Part shown: one piece after another, positions 16,787 through 25,315 of the stretch
Position numbering within the stretch: the stretch's first letter is position 1
Layout of the letters: every line of letters starts with the position of its first letter
Assembly (NCBI GenBank): GCA_022825855.1
Contig: JAJDWB010000008.1
Span: forward strand, 1 to 64,000
From: Dehalococcoidia bacterium
GTDB lineage: Bacteria; Chloroflexota; Dehalococcoidia; Bin125
Reading direction: 5' to 3'
Length of the DNA stretch: 64,000 nucleotides
The notes under the pieces: generated by a model
The model's input: the letters and a program-made list of their open reading frames with translations, nothing else
What the model was told of the DNA's origin: nothing
The model's database searches: none
Translations under genes and position numbers: made by a program

Positions 16787-17143
16787 ATGTCCCGCCAGAT
16801 TGACCAGTGCGAACTGCAGGCGCGGGTGACTCCCGGCTCGGAGGCGTGGTCGACGGTGACCGGTCTGAGCGATGCGGAGTGGACCGGCTTTGCGCCGGCG
16901 GGCTGCGGCGTCGACCAGGGGCGGGTGATCGCGCTGCCGGCGGACGCGTCGGCGGAGCTGCTGGATGCGGACGCGCCGGACCGGATGTGGCGGCTGGTGG
17001 ACGGCGCGGGCGAGGCGCTGTTCGAGTTTCTTGGTTATGTCGACGATCGGCGGCCGCGGAAGCGGGGCTACATCATCCTGGGGATCAGCACGACGCCGGA
17101 GCTGCTGGGTTCGTGGAGCGAGCTGCAGCCGGCGGCGACGTAG
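16787..17143 (+). CDS. Small hypothetical protein
   Basis: A 118-residue soluble, acidic protein that I do not recognise. It begins MSRQIDQCELQARVTPGSEA, has the segment DRMWRLVDGAGEALFEFLGY in the middle and ends in a beta-rich RGYIILGISTTPELLGSWSE. The ATG at 16787 has TTGGAGG about 6 bases upstream, supporting this start over the longer open frame. It lies 31 bases after the macro-domain gene and 53 before the cobalamin adenosyltransferase. It could be a small regulatory or accessory protein, but nothing in the sequence shows which. Confidence 0.6.
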   Translation: MSRQIDQCELQARVTPGSEAWSTVTGLSDAEWTGFAPAGCGVDQGRVIALPADASAELLDADAPDRMWRLVDGAGEALFEFLGYVDDRRPRKRGYIILGISTTPELLGSWSELQPAAT

Positions 17144-17184
17144 GGTTGATTCGTCGCGGCGGTCTGATCGGACGCGCTCGCAGA

Positions 17185-17190
17185 TACACT
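17185..17190 (+). promoter_or_regulatory. Leaderless-type -10 box TACACT
   Basis: TACACT ends exactly six bases before ATG 17197, the spacing expected if transcription begins at the start codon. Confidence 0.55.
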
Positions 17191-17196
17191 CTGGGC

Positions 17197-17778
17197 ATGC
17201 CGCACTACACGCGTTCGGGGGACGACGGTTCGACGACCCTGTGGGGCGGCGGCCGGATTGGCAAGGACCATCCGCAGCCGGAGGCATACGGGGCGATCGA
17301 CGAGGCGTCGTCGGCGCTGGGTCTGGGTCGGGCGCTGTCGACGGATCCGCGCACGCGGGAGATTGCGATCGAGATGCAGCGGCGTCTGTATCTGATCATG
17401 GCGGAGCTGGCGGTGGCGCCGGACAAGCCGATCCCGGAGGACTTTGCGACGAGCGCCGAGCACGTGGACGAGCTTGAGGCGTGGGCGGCGGAGCTGGAAT
17501 CGCTGGCGCCACCGCCGCAGGAGTTCGTGCTGCCCGGGGGGTCGCCGGGATCTGCGGCGCTGGACCTGGCGCGGACGACGATCCGGCGGGCGGAGCGTGA
17601 GGCGGTGCGGCTGCGCGGTCATGGACATCCGGTCAACGAGGAGACGATCCGCTATCTGAACCGGGCGTCGTCGGTGCTGTTCGACCTGGCGCGGTACGAG
17701 GAGCAGCAGGCAGGGGTCGAGGCGATTCGCTCGCGCGACGCGGGCCCGTCGACGGCCGCCGGCGCGGCGGCGCAGTGA
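17197..17778 (+). CDS. pduO: ATP:cob(I)alamin adenosyltransferase, PduO type
   Basis: A 193-residue enzyme that transfers the adenosyl group of ATP to cob(I)alamin to make coenzyme B12. Family segments are TRSGDDGSTTLWGGGRIGKD near the N-terminus (ATP-binding loop), YGAIDEASSALGLGRAL, FVLPGGSPGSAALDLARTTIRRAERE (the conserved R-x-x-x-R-R-A-E helix) and NEETIRYLNRASSVLFDLAR. No ribosome site is present; a TACACT box six bases before the ATG suggests a leaderless message. Its stop overlaps the start of the beta-propeller gene, so the two are probably co-transcribed. Confidence 0.9.
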   Translation: MPHYTRSGDDGSTTLWGGGRIGKDHPQPEAYGAIDEASSALGLGRALSTDPRTREIAIEMQRRLYLIMAELAVAPDKPIPEDFATSAEHVDELEAWAAELESLAPPPQEFVLPGGSPGSAALDLARTTIRRAEREAVRLRGHGHPVNEETIRYLNRASSVLFDLARYEEQQAGVEAIRSRDAGPSTAAGAAAQ

Positions 17779-19013
17779 TGGCCATGAGCTCCACGCCGCT
17801 TGCGATGATCTCGGAGGACGCCTCGCTGAAGATTGCGCGGATTACGGGTGAGGGCGCGGACTGGCAGGCGCAGGTGGAGACGCGGCTGGAGATGCGGTCC
17901 GAGGGGATGGTGTTCATGTGGCCGTCGTGGTCGCCGGACGGCGAGCAGATCACGGTTTCGGCTTCGTCGCAGCGGCAGGACGATCCGCGGCTGGAACTGT
18001 GGAACGTGCCCAGCGGCGAGGGTCCGGCGGAGGTGGTGTTTCGCAATCCGCGCGACGGGCGGCAGGTGATCGCGCCGGGTCTGGCGCACTATGTGCACTG
18101 GGCGCCGTCGGGCCGAGCGCTGGCGGTGGTGGGCAATGTGGGCAGCGGGCTGGCGGTGAACCTGGTTGCGGCGAACCGGCCGGACGATCCGCAGCGGCTG
18201 GTCGACGGCGCGCCGCTGTATTTCTCCTGGGCGCCGGACGGGCGGGCGATCCTGGTGCACCGGGCGGCTCAACTGGTGCTGTTCGACCTGGCGGCGGGGT
18301 CGGAGGGTCCGCTGCAGATCCAGCGGGCGCGGCCCAGCTTCCGCTCGCCGGCCTGGTCGGCGGACGGTTCCTCGATCTACTTCGCCAAGCCGCGACCGGG
18401 CGGCGGGGCGATCCTGGTGCGGGCGCAGCGCGGCGAGGTGGGCGCGGCGGAGGAGCACGAGGAGCTGATGGAGTTGAGCGGACCGGCCTCGTTCGTGGCA
18501 TCGCGCAGCGACGAGCGGCTGGCGGTGCTGACGCTGGGTCCGGGCGACGCCGAGGGGCGCCAGCTGTCCATCCTCGATCCGGTCACGGGCGGGCAACTGC
18601 CGATCGTGGACCGGGCGATGAACGGGGTGTTCTGGGCGCCGGACGGTCGGGCGCTGTTTGCGTTTGAACCGCAGCCGTCGAGCACGATGATCGGTCTGAC
18701 GCGCTACGATCTCGACCGCAACGGAGAGTTCGCCGGGAGCATGCGGTTGGCCCGCTTTCAGCCCTCGGCCGAGTTCGCGACGATGCTCAACTTCTACGAC
18801 CAGTTTGCGCATTCGCATCAGATCGTCAGCCCCTGCGGGCAATGGATCACGTTCGCGGGGCTGGCGCTGGGCAACGGCGGATCGGGGCGGCGGGGTTTCG
18901 GTCCGCAGAACGGCTGCTACCTGGTACCGAGCGACGGCTCGGAGGCGGCTCGGCGGGTGGAGGCGGGCAGCATCGCGTTCTTCCCCAGGTCGGTTGCGGA
19001 CGAGGCAGGCTAG
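17778..19013 (+). CDS. TolB/WD40-like beta-propeller protein
   Basis: A 411-residue protein with repeated WSPDG-type blades (FMWPSWSPDGEQITV, YVHWAPSGRALAVVG, YFSWAPDGRAILV, SPAWSADGSSIYF, GVFWAPDGRALFAF), as in TolB and related six-bladed propellers. There is no signal peptide, so it appears to be cytoplasmic. Its ATG overlaps the TGA of the cobalamin adenosyltransferase gene (TGATG), which implies translational coupling. The last part (LNFYDQFAHSHQIVSPCGQW, ARRVEAGSIAFFPR) looks like the closing blade. The binding partner is unknown; no peptidase domain is attached. Confidence 0.75.
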   Translation: MAMSSTPLAMISEDASLKIARITGEGADWQAQVETRLEMRSEGMVFMWPSWSPDGEQITVSASSQRQDDPRLELWNVPSGEGPAEVVFRNPRDGRQVIAPGLAHYVHWAPSGRALAVVGNVGSGLAVNLVAANRPDDPQRLVDGAPLYFSWAPDGRAILVHRAAQLVLFDLAAGSEGPLQIQRARPSFRSPAWSADGSSIYFAKPRPGGGAILVRAQRGEVGAAEEHEELMELSGPASFVASRSDERLAVLTLGPGDAEGRQLSILDPVTGGQLPIVDRAMNGVFWAPDGRALFAFEPQPSSTMIGLTRYDLDRNGEFAGSMRLARFQPSAEFATMLNFYDQFAHSHQIVSPCGQWITFAGLALGNGGSGRRGFGPQNGCYLVPSDGSEAARRVEAGSIAFFPRSVADEAG

Positions 19014-19020
19014 ACAGCTC

Positions 19021-19458
19021 ATGGCGTGCACGACCGAGTCGGAACGTCTGCTGCGCAGCAACGATCTGCGGGTGACGCGGCAGCGGCTGGCAGTGTTGAA
19101 GGCGCTGCGGCATGCTGAGCAGCACATCACGGCGACCGACGTCTACGCGCGAGCCAGGGACGAAGCCGCGGATCTGAACGCGTCGACGGTCTACCGGACG
19201 CTGACCCAGCTTCGCGACCTGGGGCTGGTCTCGCAGACCGATCTGGGCGGCGGCGAACGGACCTATGCCTGGCGGACGGAGCGTCCGCATCATCACCTGG
19301 TCTGCACGTCGTGCGGGCGGATGACGGAGCTGGCGCACGATCTGCTGGCCGACTTTGCCGATCAGTTGCAGCGCGACTTCGCGTTCGAGGCGCATCCCGA
19401 TCACTGGGCGATCTACGGGCGATGCCAAGACTGCATTGCCGAGGAGGTCGGAAGATGA
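19021..19458 (+). CDS. Fur-family metalloregulator
   Basis: This 145-residue protein has a winged-helix DNA-binding domain (residues 10-80, LRVTRQRLAVLKALRHAEQH then LNASTVYRTLTQLRDLGLVS) and a dimerisation/metal domain. HHHLVCTSCGRMTEL and YGRCQDCIAEE supply the two CxxC pairs of the structural zinc site. Which subfamily (Fur, Zur, PerR) cannot be told. Its stop overlaps the ATG of the polyprenyl synthase (ATGA), so the regulator is translated together with the first gene of the hopanoid run and may control it; that link is inference. The hexamer TAGACA overlapping the previous stop codon could be its -10 box. Confidence 0.85.
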   Translation: MACTTESERLLRSNDLRVTRQRLAVLKALRHAEQHITATDVYARARDEAADLNASTVYRTLTQLRDLGLVSQTDLGGGERTYAWRTERPHHHLVCTSCGRMTELAHDLLADFADQLQRDFAFEAHPDHWAIYGRCQDCIAEEVGR

Positions 19459-20507
19459 GCGAGACTCCGGCGGCGCTGACGCGATACCACGAGGCGGTGC
19501 AGGCGGAGATGCGGGCGGCGGTACCCCAGGTTTCGCTGCCGATCTACGACATGGCGCGGTACGCGCTGGGCTGGCTGGACGAAGCCGGGCGGCCGGCGAG
19601 CGCTTCGGGCAAGGGCGCGCGAGCGGCGTTGACGATGCTGGGGGCGGAGGCGATCACGGACGAGCCGGAGGCGCTGGAGCGGGCCGCGGCCGGGGCGGCG
19701 GCGGTCGAGCTCGTACACAACTTTTCGCTGGTCCACGACGATGTGCAGGACGGCGACGTGGAGCGGCGGGGTCGTCCGACGGTGTGGACGATCTGGGGCG
19801 TGGCTCAGGCGATCAACACCGGCGACCTGATGCGCGAACTGGCGGACGCGGCCCTGCGGCGGGCGTTGCTGCACGGCGCCTCGGCGCAGTCGGTGCTGGA
19901 GGCGATCCGGCGGCTGAACCAGGCGACGATGCTGATGATCGAGGGTCAGTACCTGGACCTGACCTTCGAGCAGCGGCTGGATGTCGAGGTGGACGAGTAC
20001 CTGGCCATGGTGGAGCGCAAGACGGGGGCGATGATGGGCGTCTCGCTGGCGATTGGGGCGACGCTGGCGGGGGCGTCGCGGGAGCAGGCGGATGCGCTGG
20101 ACCGAGCCGGGCGGCGGCTGGGGCGCTGCTTCCAGATGCGGGACGACTGGCTGGGTATCTGGGCCGATCCGGACGCGCTGGGCAAGCCGACCGACGCCGA
20201 CATCCGGCGGCGGAAGAAGTCGTTCCCGATCCTGTTCGCGCTGAGCCAGGCGCCGGCGGAGGCGCGGCGCGAGCTGACCGAGATCTATCGCGGCGCGCTC
20301 GACGACGGGGGCGAGGATCTACCCGATCCGCAGGTGGACTGGGTGCACCATCTGCTGGGCGAGGTGGGCGCGGACGCGGCCACGGATCGGGCGGCGCGGG
20401 AAGAATACGAGGCGTTCCGGTCCGAGCTCGACGCCTGCCGGCCGAGGCCGCAGGCGGTGTCGGACCTGGAGGCGCTGGCGCTGTTTACGCTCGAGCGCGA
20501 CCGCTAG
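19455..20507 (+). CDS. Polyprenyl (farnesyl/geranylgeranyl-type) diphosphate synthase
   Basis: A 350-residue trans-prenyltransferase that condenses isopentenyl diphosphate with allylic diphosphates. The first aspartate-rich motif is HDDVQDGD (residues 94-101). The second is QMRDDWLGIWAD (from 227), which has DDxxG instead of the usual DDxxD, an oddity that might affect metal binding. GKGARAALTMLGAEA is the substrate-binding helix, shifted from the usual GKRIRP. With shc directly downstream and hpnC/D/E following, it probably supplies farnesyl diphosphate for squalene, although chain length cannot be fixed from sequence. It overlaps the Fur-like gene by four bases. Confidence 0.85.
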   Translation: MSETPAALTRYHEAVQAEMRAAVPQVSLPIYDMARYALGWLDEAGRPASASGKGARAALTMLGAEAITDEPEALERAAAGAAAVELVHNFSLVHDDVQDGDVERRGRPTVWTIWGVAQAINTGDLMRELADAALRRALLHGASAQSVLEAIRRLNQATMLMIEGQYLDLTFEQRLDVEVDEYLAMVERKTGAMMGVSLAIGATLAGASREQADALDRAGRRLGRCFQMRDDWLGIWADPDALGKPTDADIRRRKKSFPILFALSQAPAEARRELTEIYRGALDDGGEDLPDPQVDWVHHLLGEVGADAATDRAAREEYEAFRSELDACRPRPQAVSDLEALALFTLERDR

Positions 20508-20510
20508 CGT
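20505..20510 (+). promoter_or_regulatory. Leaderless-type -10 box TAGCGT overlapping a stop codon
   Basis: TAGCGT begins with the TAG stop codon of the polyprenyl synthase and ends six bases before ATG 20517 of shc, which has no ribosome site. Confidence 0.5.
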
Positions 20511-20516
20511 GCCTCC

Positions 20517-22448
20517 ATGCCGAGCCGTCCGACTCCGGTCGCCGACGCCAGACTCGCCCGCGCGCTGCGGCAGGCGACAGACTGGCTGATCGAGCAGCAG
20601 GACGAGTCCGGGTACTGGTGGGGCGAGCTGGAGTCGAATCCGTCGATCACGGCGGAGTATCTGCTGCTGACGCACCACCTGGGGATCGGCGATCGGAGCG
20701 AGTGGGACGGGATTGCGCGGTATCTGCGGGCGCAGCAGCGGCCGGAGGGGTTCTGGGCGCAGTACCTGGACGGTCCGGGAGACGTCTCGACATCGGTCGA
20801 GGCCTATTTTGCGCTGAAGCTGGCGGGGGACGATCCGGACGCGCCGCACATGAGCCGCGCGCGCGAGTGGATCCTGGAGCAGGGCGGGATCGTCGAGGCC
20901 CGGGTGTTCACCAAGATCTGGCTGGCGCTGTTCGGCGAGTTCGACTGGGACCGGCTGCCGGCGATGCCGCCCTGGATCAGCCTGCTGCCGTCGTGGCTGC
21001 CGATCAACCTGTACGAGTTCGCGAGCTGGGCGCGGGCGACGATCGTGGGGATCACGGTGATCATGACGCTGCGACCGACGGCGGCGTTGCCGGCCGGCGC
21101 GGGGGTGCCAGAGTTGTGGGTGCGATCCTCGGATCGACGCCGGTTCGCGGTGCGTCCGCCGAAGCGGCCGTTCTCGGCGCAGGGCGTGTTTTATGTCGTC
21201 GATGCGCTGCTTCGGTTGCTGGATCGGAACCGGATCCGGCCGTTCGAGCATCGGGCGCTGGCGTTTTCCGAGCGCTGGCTGCTGGACCGGCAGGAGGCGG
21301 ACGGCTGCTGGGGCGGGATCCAGCCGCCGTGGGTGTATGCGATCCTGGCGTTGCGAGCGATGGGCTATTCGCTCGATCATCCGGTGCTGAGGCGGGCGCT
21401 GGACGGCTTCGAGCGGTTTACCTGGAAGCGGGACGGCGGCGAGGGTCGGCAGATCTGGACGGAGAGCTGCCAGTCGCCGGTCTGGGACACCTGTCTGGCG
21501 GCGGTGGGATTGCTGGACGCGGGGCTCGATCCGCAGCATCCGGCGCTGCAGCAGGCGGCGCGCTGGATGCTGCGCGAGCAGGTGCTGGCCGGGGGCGACT
21601 GGCAGGTGAAGAATCCGGACACGCCGCCGGGGGGTTGGGCCTTCGAGTTCGACAACGACGTGTATCCCGACGTCGACGACACGGCGGTGGTGATGATGGC
21701 GTTGGAGCGGATCCCGCTGCCGGGGCTGGAGTCGGAGCGGCAACTGGCGCTGGACCGGGGGCTGCACTGGATGCTGTCGATGCAGTCGTCGGGCGGGGGC
21801 TGGGGCGCGTTTGACGTGGACAACGACAAGACCTACCTGGCGGCGATTCCGTTCGCCGACTTCGGCGAGCTGCTCGACCCGCCGACGGCGGACGTGACGG
21901 CGCACGCGCTGGAGTACATCGGCCAGCTCGGGTACCGCGGCGAGTATCCGCCGGCCAGCCGCGGGTTGCGCTTCCTCTACGACCTGCAGGAGCACGACGG
22001 TTCGTGGTGGGGGCGCTGGGGGGTGAACTACATCTACGGGCTAGGTGCGGCGCTGCCGGCGCTGGCGGCGCTGGGCGAGCCGATGTCGGCGCCGCCGGTG
22101 CGGCGGGCGGTGGAGTGGCTGTTCCGTCACCAGTTGGACGACGGCGGCTGGGGCGAGTCGTGCGACACCTATGCCGATCCCTCGCTGCGGGGGATGGGTC
22201 CGTCGACGCCGTCGCAGACGGCCTGGGCGTTGATGGCGCTGATTGCGGCCGGGGAGGCGGAGCACGAGTCAGTGGCGCGAGGGGTGCAGTACCTGATCGA
22301 TCGGCAGCGGGAGGACGGGACCTGGGACGAACCGGAGTTCACGGGTACGGGATTCCCGTCGGACTTCATGATCAACTACCACCTGTATCGGCATTACTTC
22401 CCGCTGATGGCGCTGGGTCGCTACGAGCGAGCGATGGCGCCCGGTTGA
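20517..22448 (+). CDS. shc: Squalene-hopene cyclase
   Basis: A 643-residue class II triterpene cyclase that converts squalene to hopene on the inner membrane. The catalytic acid motif DVDD is at residues 385-388 (YPDVDDTAVVMMALER). Several QW-type repeats are visible (DESGYWWGELESNP, QRPEGFWAQYLDG, QEADGCWGGIQPPWVY, SSGGGWGAFDVDNDKTY, HQLDDGGWGESCDTY, QREDGTWDEPEFTG). GTGFPSDFMINYHLYRHYFP at the end is also typical of the family, and the length fits. It lies between the polyprenyl synthase and hpnC/D/E, giving strong pathway context. Confidence 0.97.
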   Translation: MPSRPTPVADARLARALRQATDWLIEQQDESGYWWGELESNPSITAEYLLLTHHLGIGDRSEWDGIARYLRAQQRPEGFWAQYLDGPGDVSTSVEAYFALKLAGDDPDAPHMSRAREWILEQGGIVEARVFTKIWLALFGEFDWDRLPAMPPWISLLPSWLPINLYEFASWARATIVGITVIMTLRPTAALPAGAGVPELWVRSSDRRRFAVRPPKRPFSAQGVFYVVDALLRLLDRNRIRPFEHRALAFSERWLLDRQEADGCWGGIQPPWVYAILALRAMGYSLDHPVLRRALDGFERFTWKRDGGEGRQIWTESCQSPVWDTCLAAVGLLDAGLDPQHPALQQAARWMLREQVLAGGDWQVKNPDTPPGGWAFEFDNDVYPDVDDTAVVMMALERIPLPGLESERQLALDRGLHWMLSMQSSGGGWGAFDVDNDKTYLAAIPFADFGELLDPPTADVTAHALEYIGQLGYRGEYPPASRGLRFLYDLQEHDGSWWGRWGVNYIYGLGAALPALAALGEPMSAPPVRRAVEWLFRHQLDDGGWGESCDTYADPSLRGMGPSTPSQTAWALMALIAAGEAEHESVARGVQYLIDRQREDGTWDEPEFTGTGFPSDFMINYHLYRHYFPLMALGRYERAMAPG

Positions 22449-22515
22449 GGAGGCGGCTGCGCTAGCGGCTACCATGACAGCAGACCAGAGAGAGCGCACG
22501 CAGAGAGGGGGCAGC

Positions 22516-23199
22516 ATGACCAGCACGCAGAGTTCCGGCGCTGATATTGAGATGCATCAACTGCCACGCGATCTGCGCAGCGGCGAACGGACGATCCGGC
22601 TGCGCCACCTGGCGAGCGACGACGGCAACGCCTTGCTGGACTTCGGCCGGCGGCAACCGAACGAGGATCTGCTGTTCCAGGAACGGGATATCACCAACGT
22701 CGCCGACATCGGCGACTGGATTCACGAGACGGAAGCGGGGCGGATCCGTTCGGTGGTGGCGGAAGAGGGCGGCCGGATCATCGGCTACACGACGGTCGAG
22801 CGCGGGCGGCTGCGCTGGACCCGGCACGTGGCCGAGATCCGGGTGATGGTCGATGTCAGCGCCCGCCGGGTCGGCCTGGGTCACGTGCTGCTGGGTCTGG
22901 CCTTCGAGGGCGCGCTGGCGGACGATGTGTCCAAGATCATCGCGCAGATGACGCCGGACCAGGTGGGCGCGCGAAAGATCTTCGAGCGCCTGGGTTTCGT
23001 CGAGGACGCGGTACTGACGCGGCACGTCGCTTCGTCCGACGGCGAACTGCACGACCTGGTCGTGATGCGCTTCGACACCAAGCAGCGGCTGCTCTGCAAA
23101 GAGTGCGGTCAGTACGTGCTCACGCTGATTCCGCTGCAGGGCAAGCAGCTCTGTTGGTCGTGCTACGAAATCCTCGACCTTGAACTTGGAGCGGGATAA
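22516..23199 (+). CDS. GNAT acetyltransferase fused to a C-terminal zinc ribbon
   Basis: A 227-residue protein. Residues about 25-190 form a GCN5-related acetyltransferase domain: RTIRLRHLASDDGNALLDFG, IIGYTTVERG, the acetyl-CoA loop VSARRVGLGHVLLGLAFEGA, and ARKIFERLGFVED. The last 40 residues carry two CxxC pairs (LLCKECGQYV and QLCWSCYEI), a probable zinc ribbon, which is an unusual addition to a GNAT. ATG 22516 is chosen for its AGAGAGGGGG site; an in-frame ATG at 22474 would add 14 polar residues. It sits within the hopanoid run but has no evident role in it. The acetyl acceptor is unknown. Confidence 0.8.
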   Translation: MTSTQSSGADIEMHQLPRDLRSGERTIRLRHLASDDGNALLDFGRRQPNEDLLFQERDITNVADIGDWIHETEAGRIRSVVAEEGGRIIGYTTVERGRLRWTRHVAEIRVMVDVSARRVGLGHVLLGLAFEGALADDVSKIIAQMTPDQVGARKIFERLGFVEDAVLTRHVASSDGELHDLVVMRFDTKQRLLCKECGQYVLTLIPLQGKQLCWSCYEILDLELGAG

Positions 23200-23225
23200 G
23201 CGACACCCGGGAATCGGAGGACCGC

Positions 23226-23465
23226 ATGGCGGAGCATCGAGACCATACGTACAAGATCATCGAGTTGGTGGGGTCGTCCCCGGACGGGGTGGACCAGGCG
23301 ATTCGCAACGCGATTGAGCGCGCGGGCGAGACGCTGAAGAACCTGGACTGGTTCGAGGTGCGCGAGATTCGCGGGCCAATCCAGAACGGCGAGATCGGCT
23401 GGTTCCAGGTCAAGCTGGGGGTCGGCTTCCGGATCCTCGACCCGGCGGACCTCGAAAACGATTAG
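23226..23465 (+). CDS. Dodecin family flavin-binding protein
   Basis: This 79-residue protein matches dodecin, a dodecameric flavin/CoA storage protein. Matching features are the strand TYKIIELVGSSPDGVDQAIRNA, the helix and strand ERAGETLKNLDWFEVREIRG (with the tryptophan that stacks on flavin), and WFQVKLGVGFRILD. The size is typical. It has a GGAGG-like site just before the ATG. It lies between the GNAT gene and hpnC in the same direction. A flavin store could serve HpnE and the other flavoenzymes here, though that is speculation. Confidence 0.93.
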   Translation: MAEHRDHTYKIIELVGSSPDGVDQAIRNAIERAGETLKNLDWFEVREIRGPIQNGEIGWFQVKLGVGFRILDPADLEND

Positions 23466-23477
23466 CCGCGCCTGCCG

Positions 23478-24398
23478 ATGACGACTTCGAGCGCCGAAAC
23501 CGCCTTTGCCGGCGACGCCGCCGACGCCCTGGACTGGTGCCGGCGCTACACGCGCCGGCACGGCGAGAACTTCACCGTGGTGAGCTGGTTCCTGCCGCGC
23601 GAGCTGCGTGCGCCGATGTTCGCCGTCTATGCCTTCTGCCGGTTCACGGACAACATCGGCGACGATCCGGACGCGGCCCCGGCGGAGCGTCTGGAGCGGC
23701 TGGACGCGTGGCAGGCGGACCTTGAGCTGGCCTTCGGCGATTCGCGGCCGCAGCATCCGATCCATGTGGCGCTGCAGCACCTGGCCGAGCGCAAGCCGCT
23801 GCGGCCGGATCCGTTCCGGCGGTTGATCGAGGCCAACCGGCTGGATCAGCGGCAGCGGCGCTATGAGACGTTCCAGGACGTGCTCGCCTACTGCGATCTG
23901 TCGGCGAACCCGGTGGGCGAGATGGTGCTGCAACTGTGGGACATCGACACCGAGAGCGAGGAGGGCCGCTACCGGGTCGATCTCTCGGACGCGACCTGCA
24001 CCGCTTTGCAGATTGCCAATCACTGGCAGGACGTGCGGCGCGATTTTCTGGACGAGGACCGGGTGTATCTGCCGCTGGAGGAGCTGGAGGGGTTCGGTCT
24101 GAGCGAGGAGGACCTGGCCGAAGGTATTCGCTCGGGGCGCTGCCCCGACGCCTACCGCGAGCTGATGCGGTTCCAGGTGGATCGCGCGGAGGCCTACTTC
24201 CGCAAGGGCGAGCGGCTGATCGACGAGGTGCCGCGGGAGCTGGCGATCGACCTGCGCCTGTTCACGGACGGGGGTCGGGCGGTGCTCCAGGCGATCGAGC
24301 GGCAGGACTACGACACGCTGAGCCGGCGGCCGAGGGTGGGCAAGCACACGCGGGCCTGGCTGGCGCTGCGCGCCGCCGTGCAACTGAAACTAGCCTGA
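23478..24398 (+). CDS. hpnC: Hydroxysqualene synthase HpnC
   Basis: A 306-residue squalene/phytoene-synthase-like enzyme. In the HpnCDE route it converts presqualene diphosphate to hydroxysqualene. The two aspartate-rich motifs are FTDNIGDD and DVRRDFLDED, and DLSANPVGEMVLQLWD and FRRLIEANRLDQ are typical of the HpnC branch. The RVYLPLEELEGFGLSEEDL segment is shared with HpnD. ATG 23478 has no strong ribosome site. Order hpnC-hpnD-hpnE and close spacing support the assignment, which rests on subfamily features plus context. Confidence 0.88.
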   Translation: MTTSSAETAFAGDAADALDWCRRYTRRHGENFTVVSWFLPRELRAPMFAVYAFCRFTDNIGDDPDAAPAERLERLDAWQADLELAFGDSRPQHPIHVALQHLAERKPLRPDPFRRLIEANRLDQRQRRYETFQDVLAYCDLSANPVGEMVLQLWDIDTESEEGRYRVDLSDATCTALQIANHWQDVRRDFLDEDRVYLPLEELEGFGLSEEDLAEGIRSGRCPDAYRELMRFQVDRAEAYFRKGERLIDEVPRELAIDLRLFTDGGRAVLQAIERQDYDTLSRRPRVGKHTRAWLALRAAVQLKLA

Positions 24399-24405
24399 CG
24401 CCACC

Positions 24406-25311
24406 ATGCTGCGACGCATCGATCCCCAGATCGCCGACGCCTACCGCGAGTGCCAGGCGTTCACGCGGCGGCGGGCGACCAACTTCTACATCGCGTTTTC
24501 GGCCTTGCCGAGTCACAAGCGGCGGGCGATCTATGCGGCCTACGCCTACGCGGGCACGGTCGACGATGCGGTGGACGATGCGGGCACGCAGGAGGAGCGG
24601 GCGGCGGCGCTGACGCAGGCGCACGGGTTGCTGAACGCGGTCTACGACGGGGGCACGGCGGATCCGGCCTGGCTGTCGACCGGGCTGGGCGACGCGGTCT
24701 CGCGCTTCGACATCCCGCGTGAGCACTTCGAGGAGCTCGTGCTGGGCATGGAGCACGACCTGACGATTACGCGATATGAGACCTTTGCCGAATTGGAGCA
24801 GTATTGCTACCGGGCGGCGTCGGTGATCGGGCTGATCTGCATCTGCATCTTTGGCTACGACCGGACGCAGACGCAACTGGCGACGCAATCGGCGATCGCG
24901 ATGGGCCAGGCGCTGCAACTGACGAACATCATGCGCGACGTGAAGGAAGACGCCGAGCGCGGGCGGATTTACCTGGCGCTGGAGGACCTGGATCGGTACG
25001 GCGTGTCGGAGGAGGACATTCTCTCGGACCGCTACACGGAGCCGTTCCGGGAGTTGATGGCGGACTACGCGCAGCGCGCGTACGCGCGGTATCACGAGGG
25101 CGACCGGCTGATTGCGCTGCTGGACGGGCCGCGCAGCCGGGCCTGCTGTAACGGGCTGCAAGGGGTCTACCGGATGATCCTCGACGCGATTGTGGCGCGC
25201 GAGTACGACGTGTTCAGCCAGCGGGTGTCGCCGTCGCGCGGAGGGCGGGTGCTGCGCTTGCTGGAGCTGTGGCTGCTGGGTTCGCTGCCCAACCTGGCTC
25301 GCGTACGCTGA
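24406..25311 (+). CDS. hpnD: Presqualene diphosphate synthase HpnD
   Basis: A 301-residue enzyme expected to join two farnesyl diphosphates into presqualene diphosphate. It has the squalene/phytoene synthase signatures: FYIAFSALPSHKRRAIYAAYAY, the first aspartate motif TVDDAVDD, ELEQYCYRAASVIGLICICIFG, and the second, LTNIMRDVKEDAERGRIYLA. The gene starts 7 bases after hpnC and is followed within 4 bases by hpnE, a compact operon. Phytoene synthase is the main alternative, made unlikely by the neighbours. Confidence 0.88.
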   Translation: MLRRIDPQIADAYRECQAFTRRRATNFYIAFSALPSHKRRAIYAAYAYAGTVDDAVDDAGTQEERAAALTQAHGLLNAVYDGGTADPAWLSTGLGDAVSRFDIPREHFEELVLGMEHDLTITRYETFAELEQYCYRAASVIGLICICIFGYDRTQTQLATQSAIAMGQALQLTNIMRDVKEDAERGRIYLALEDLDRYGVSEEDILSDRYTEPFRELMADYAQRAYARYHEGDRLIALLDGPRSRACCNGLQGVYRMILDAIVAREYDVFSQRVSPSRGGRVLRLLELWLLGSLPNLARVR

Positions 25312-25315
25312 TCGC

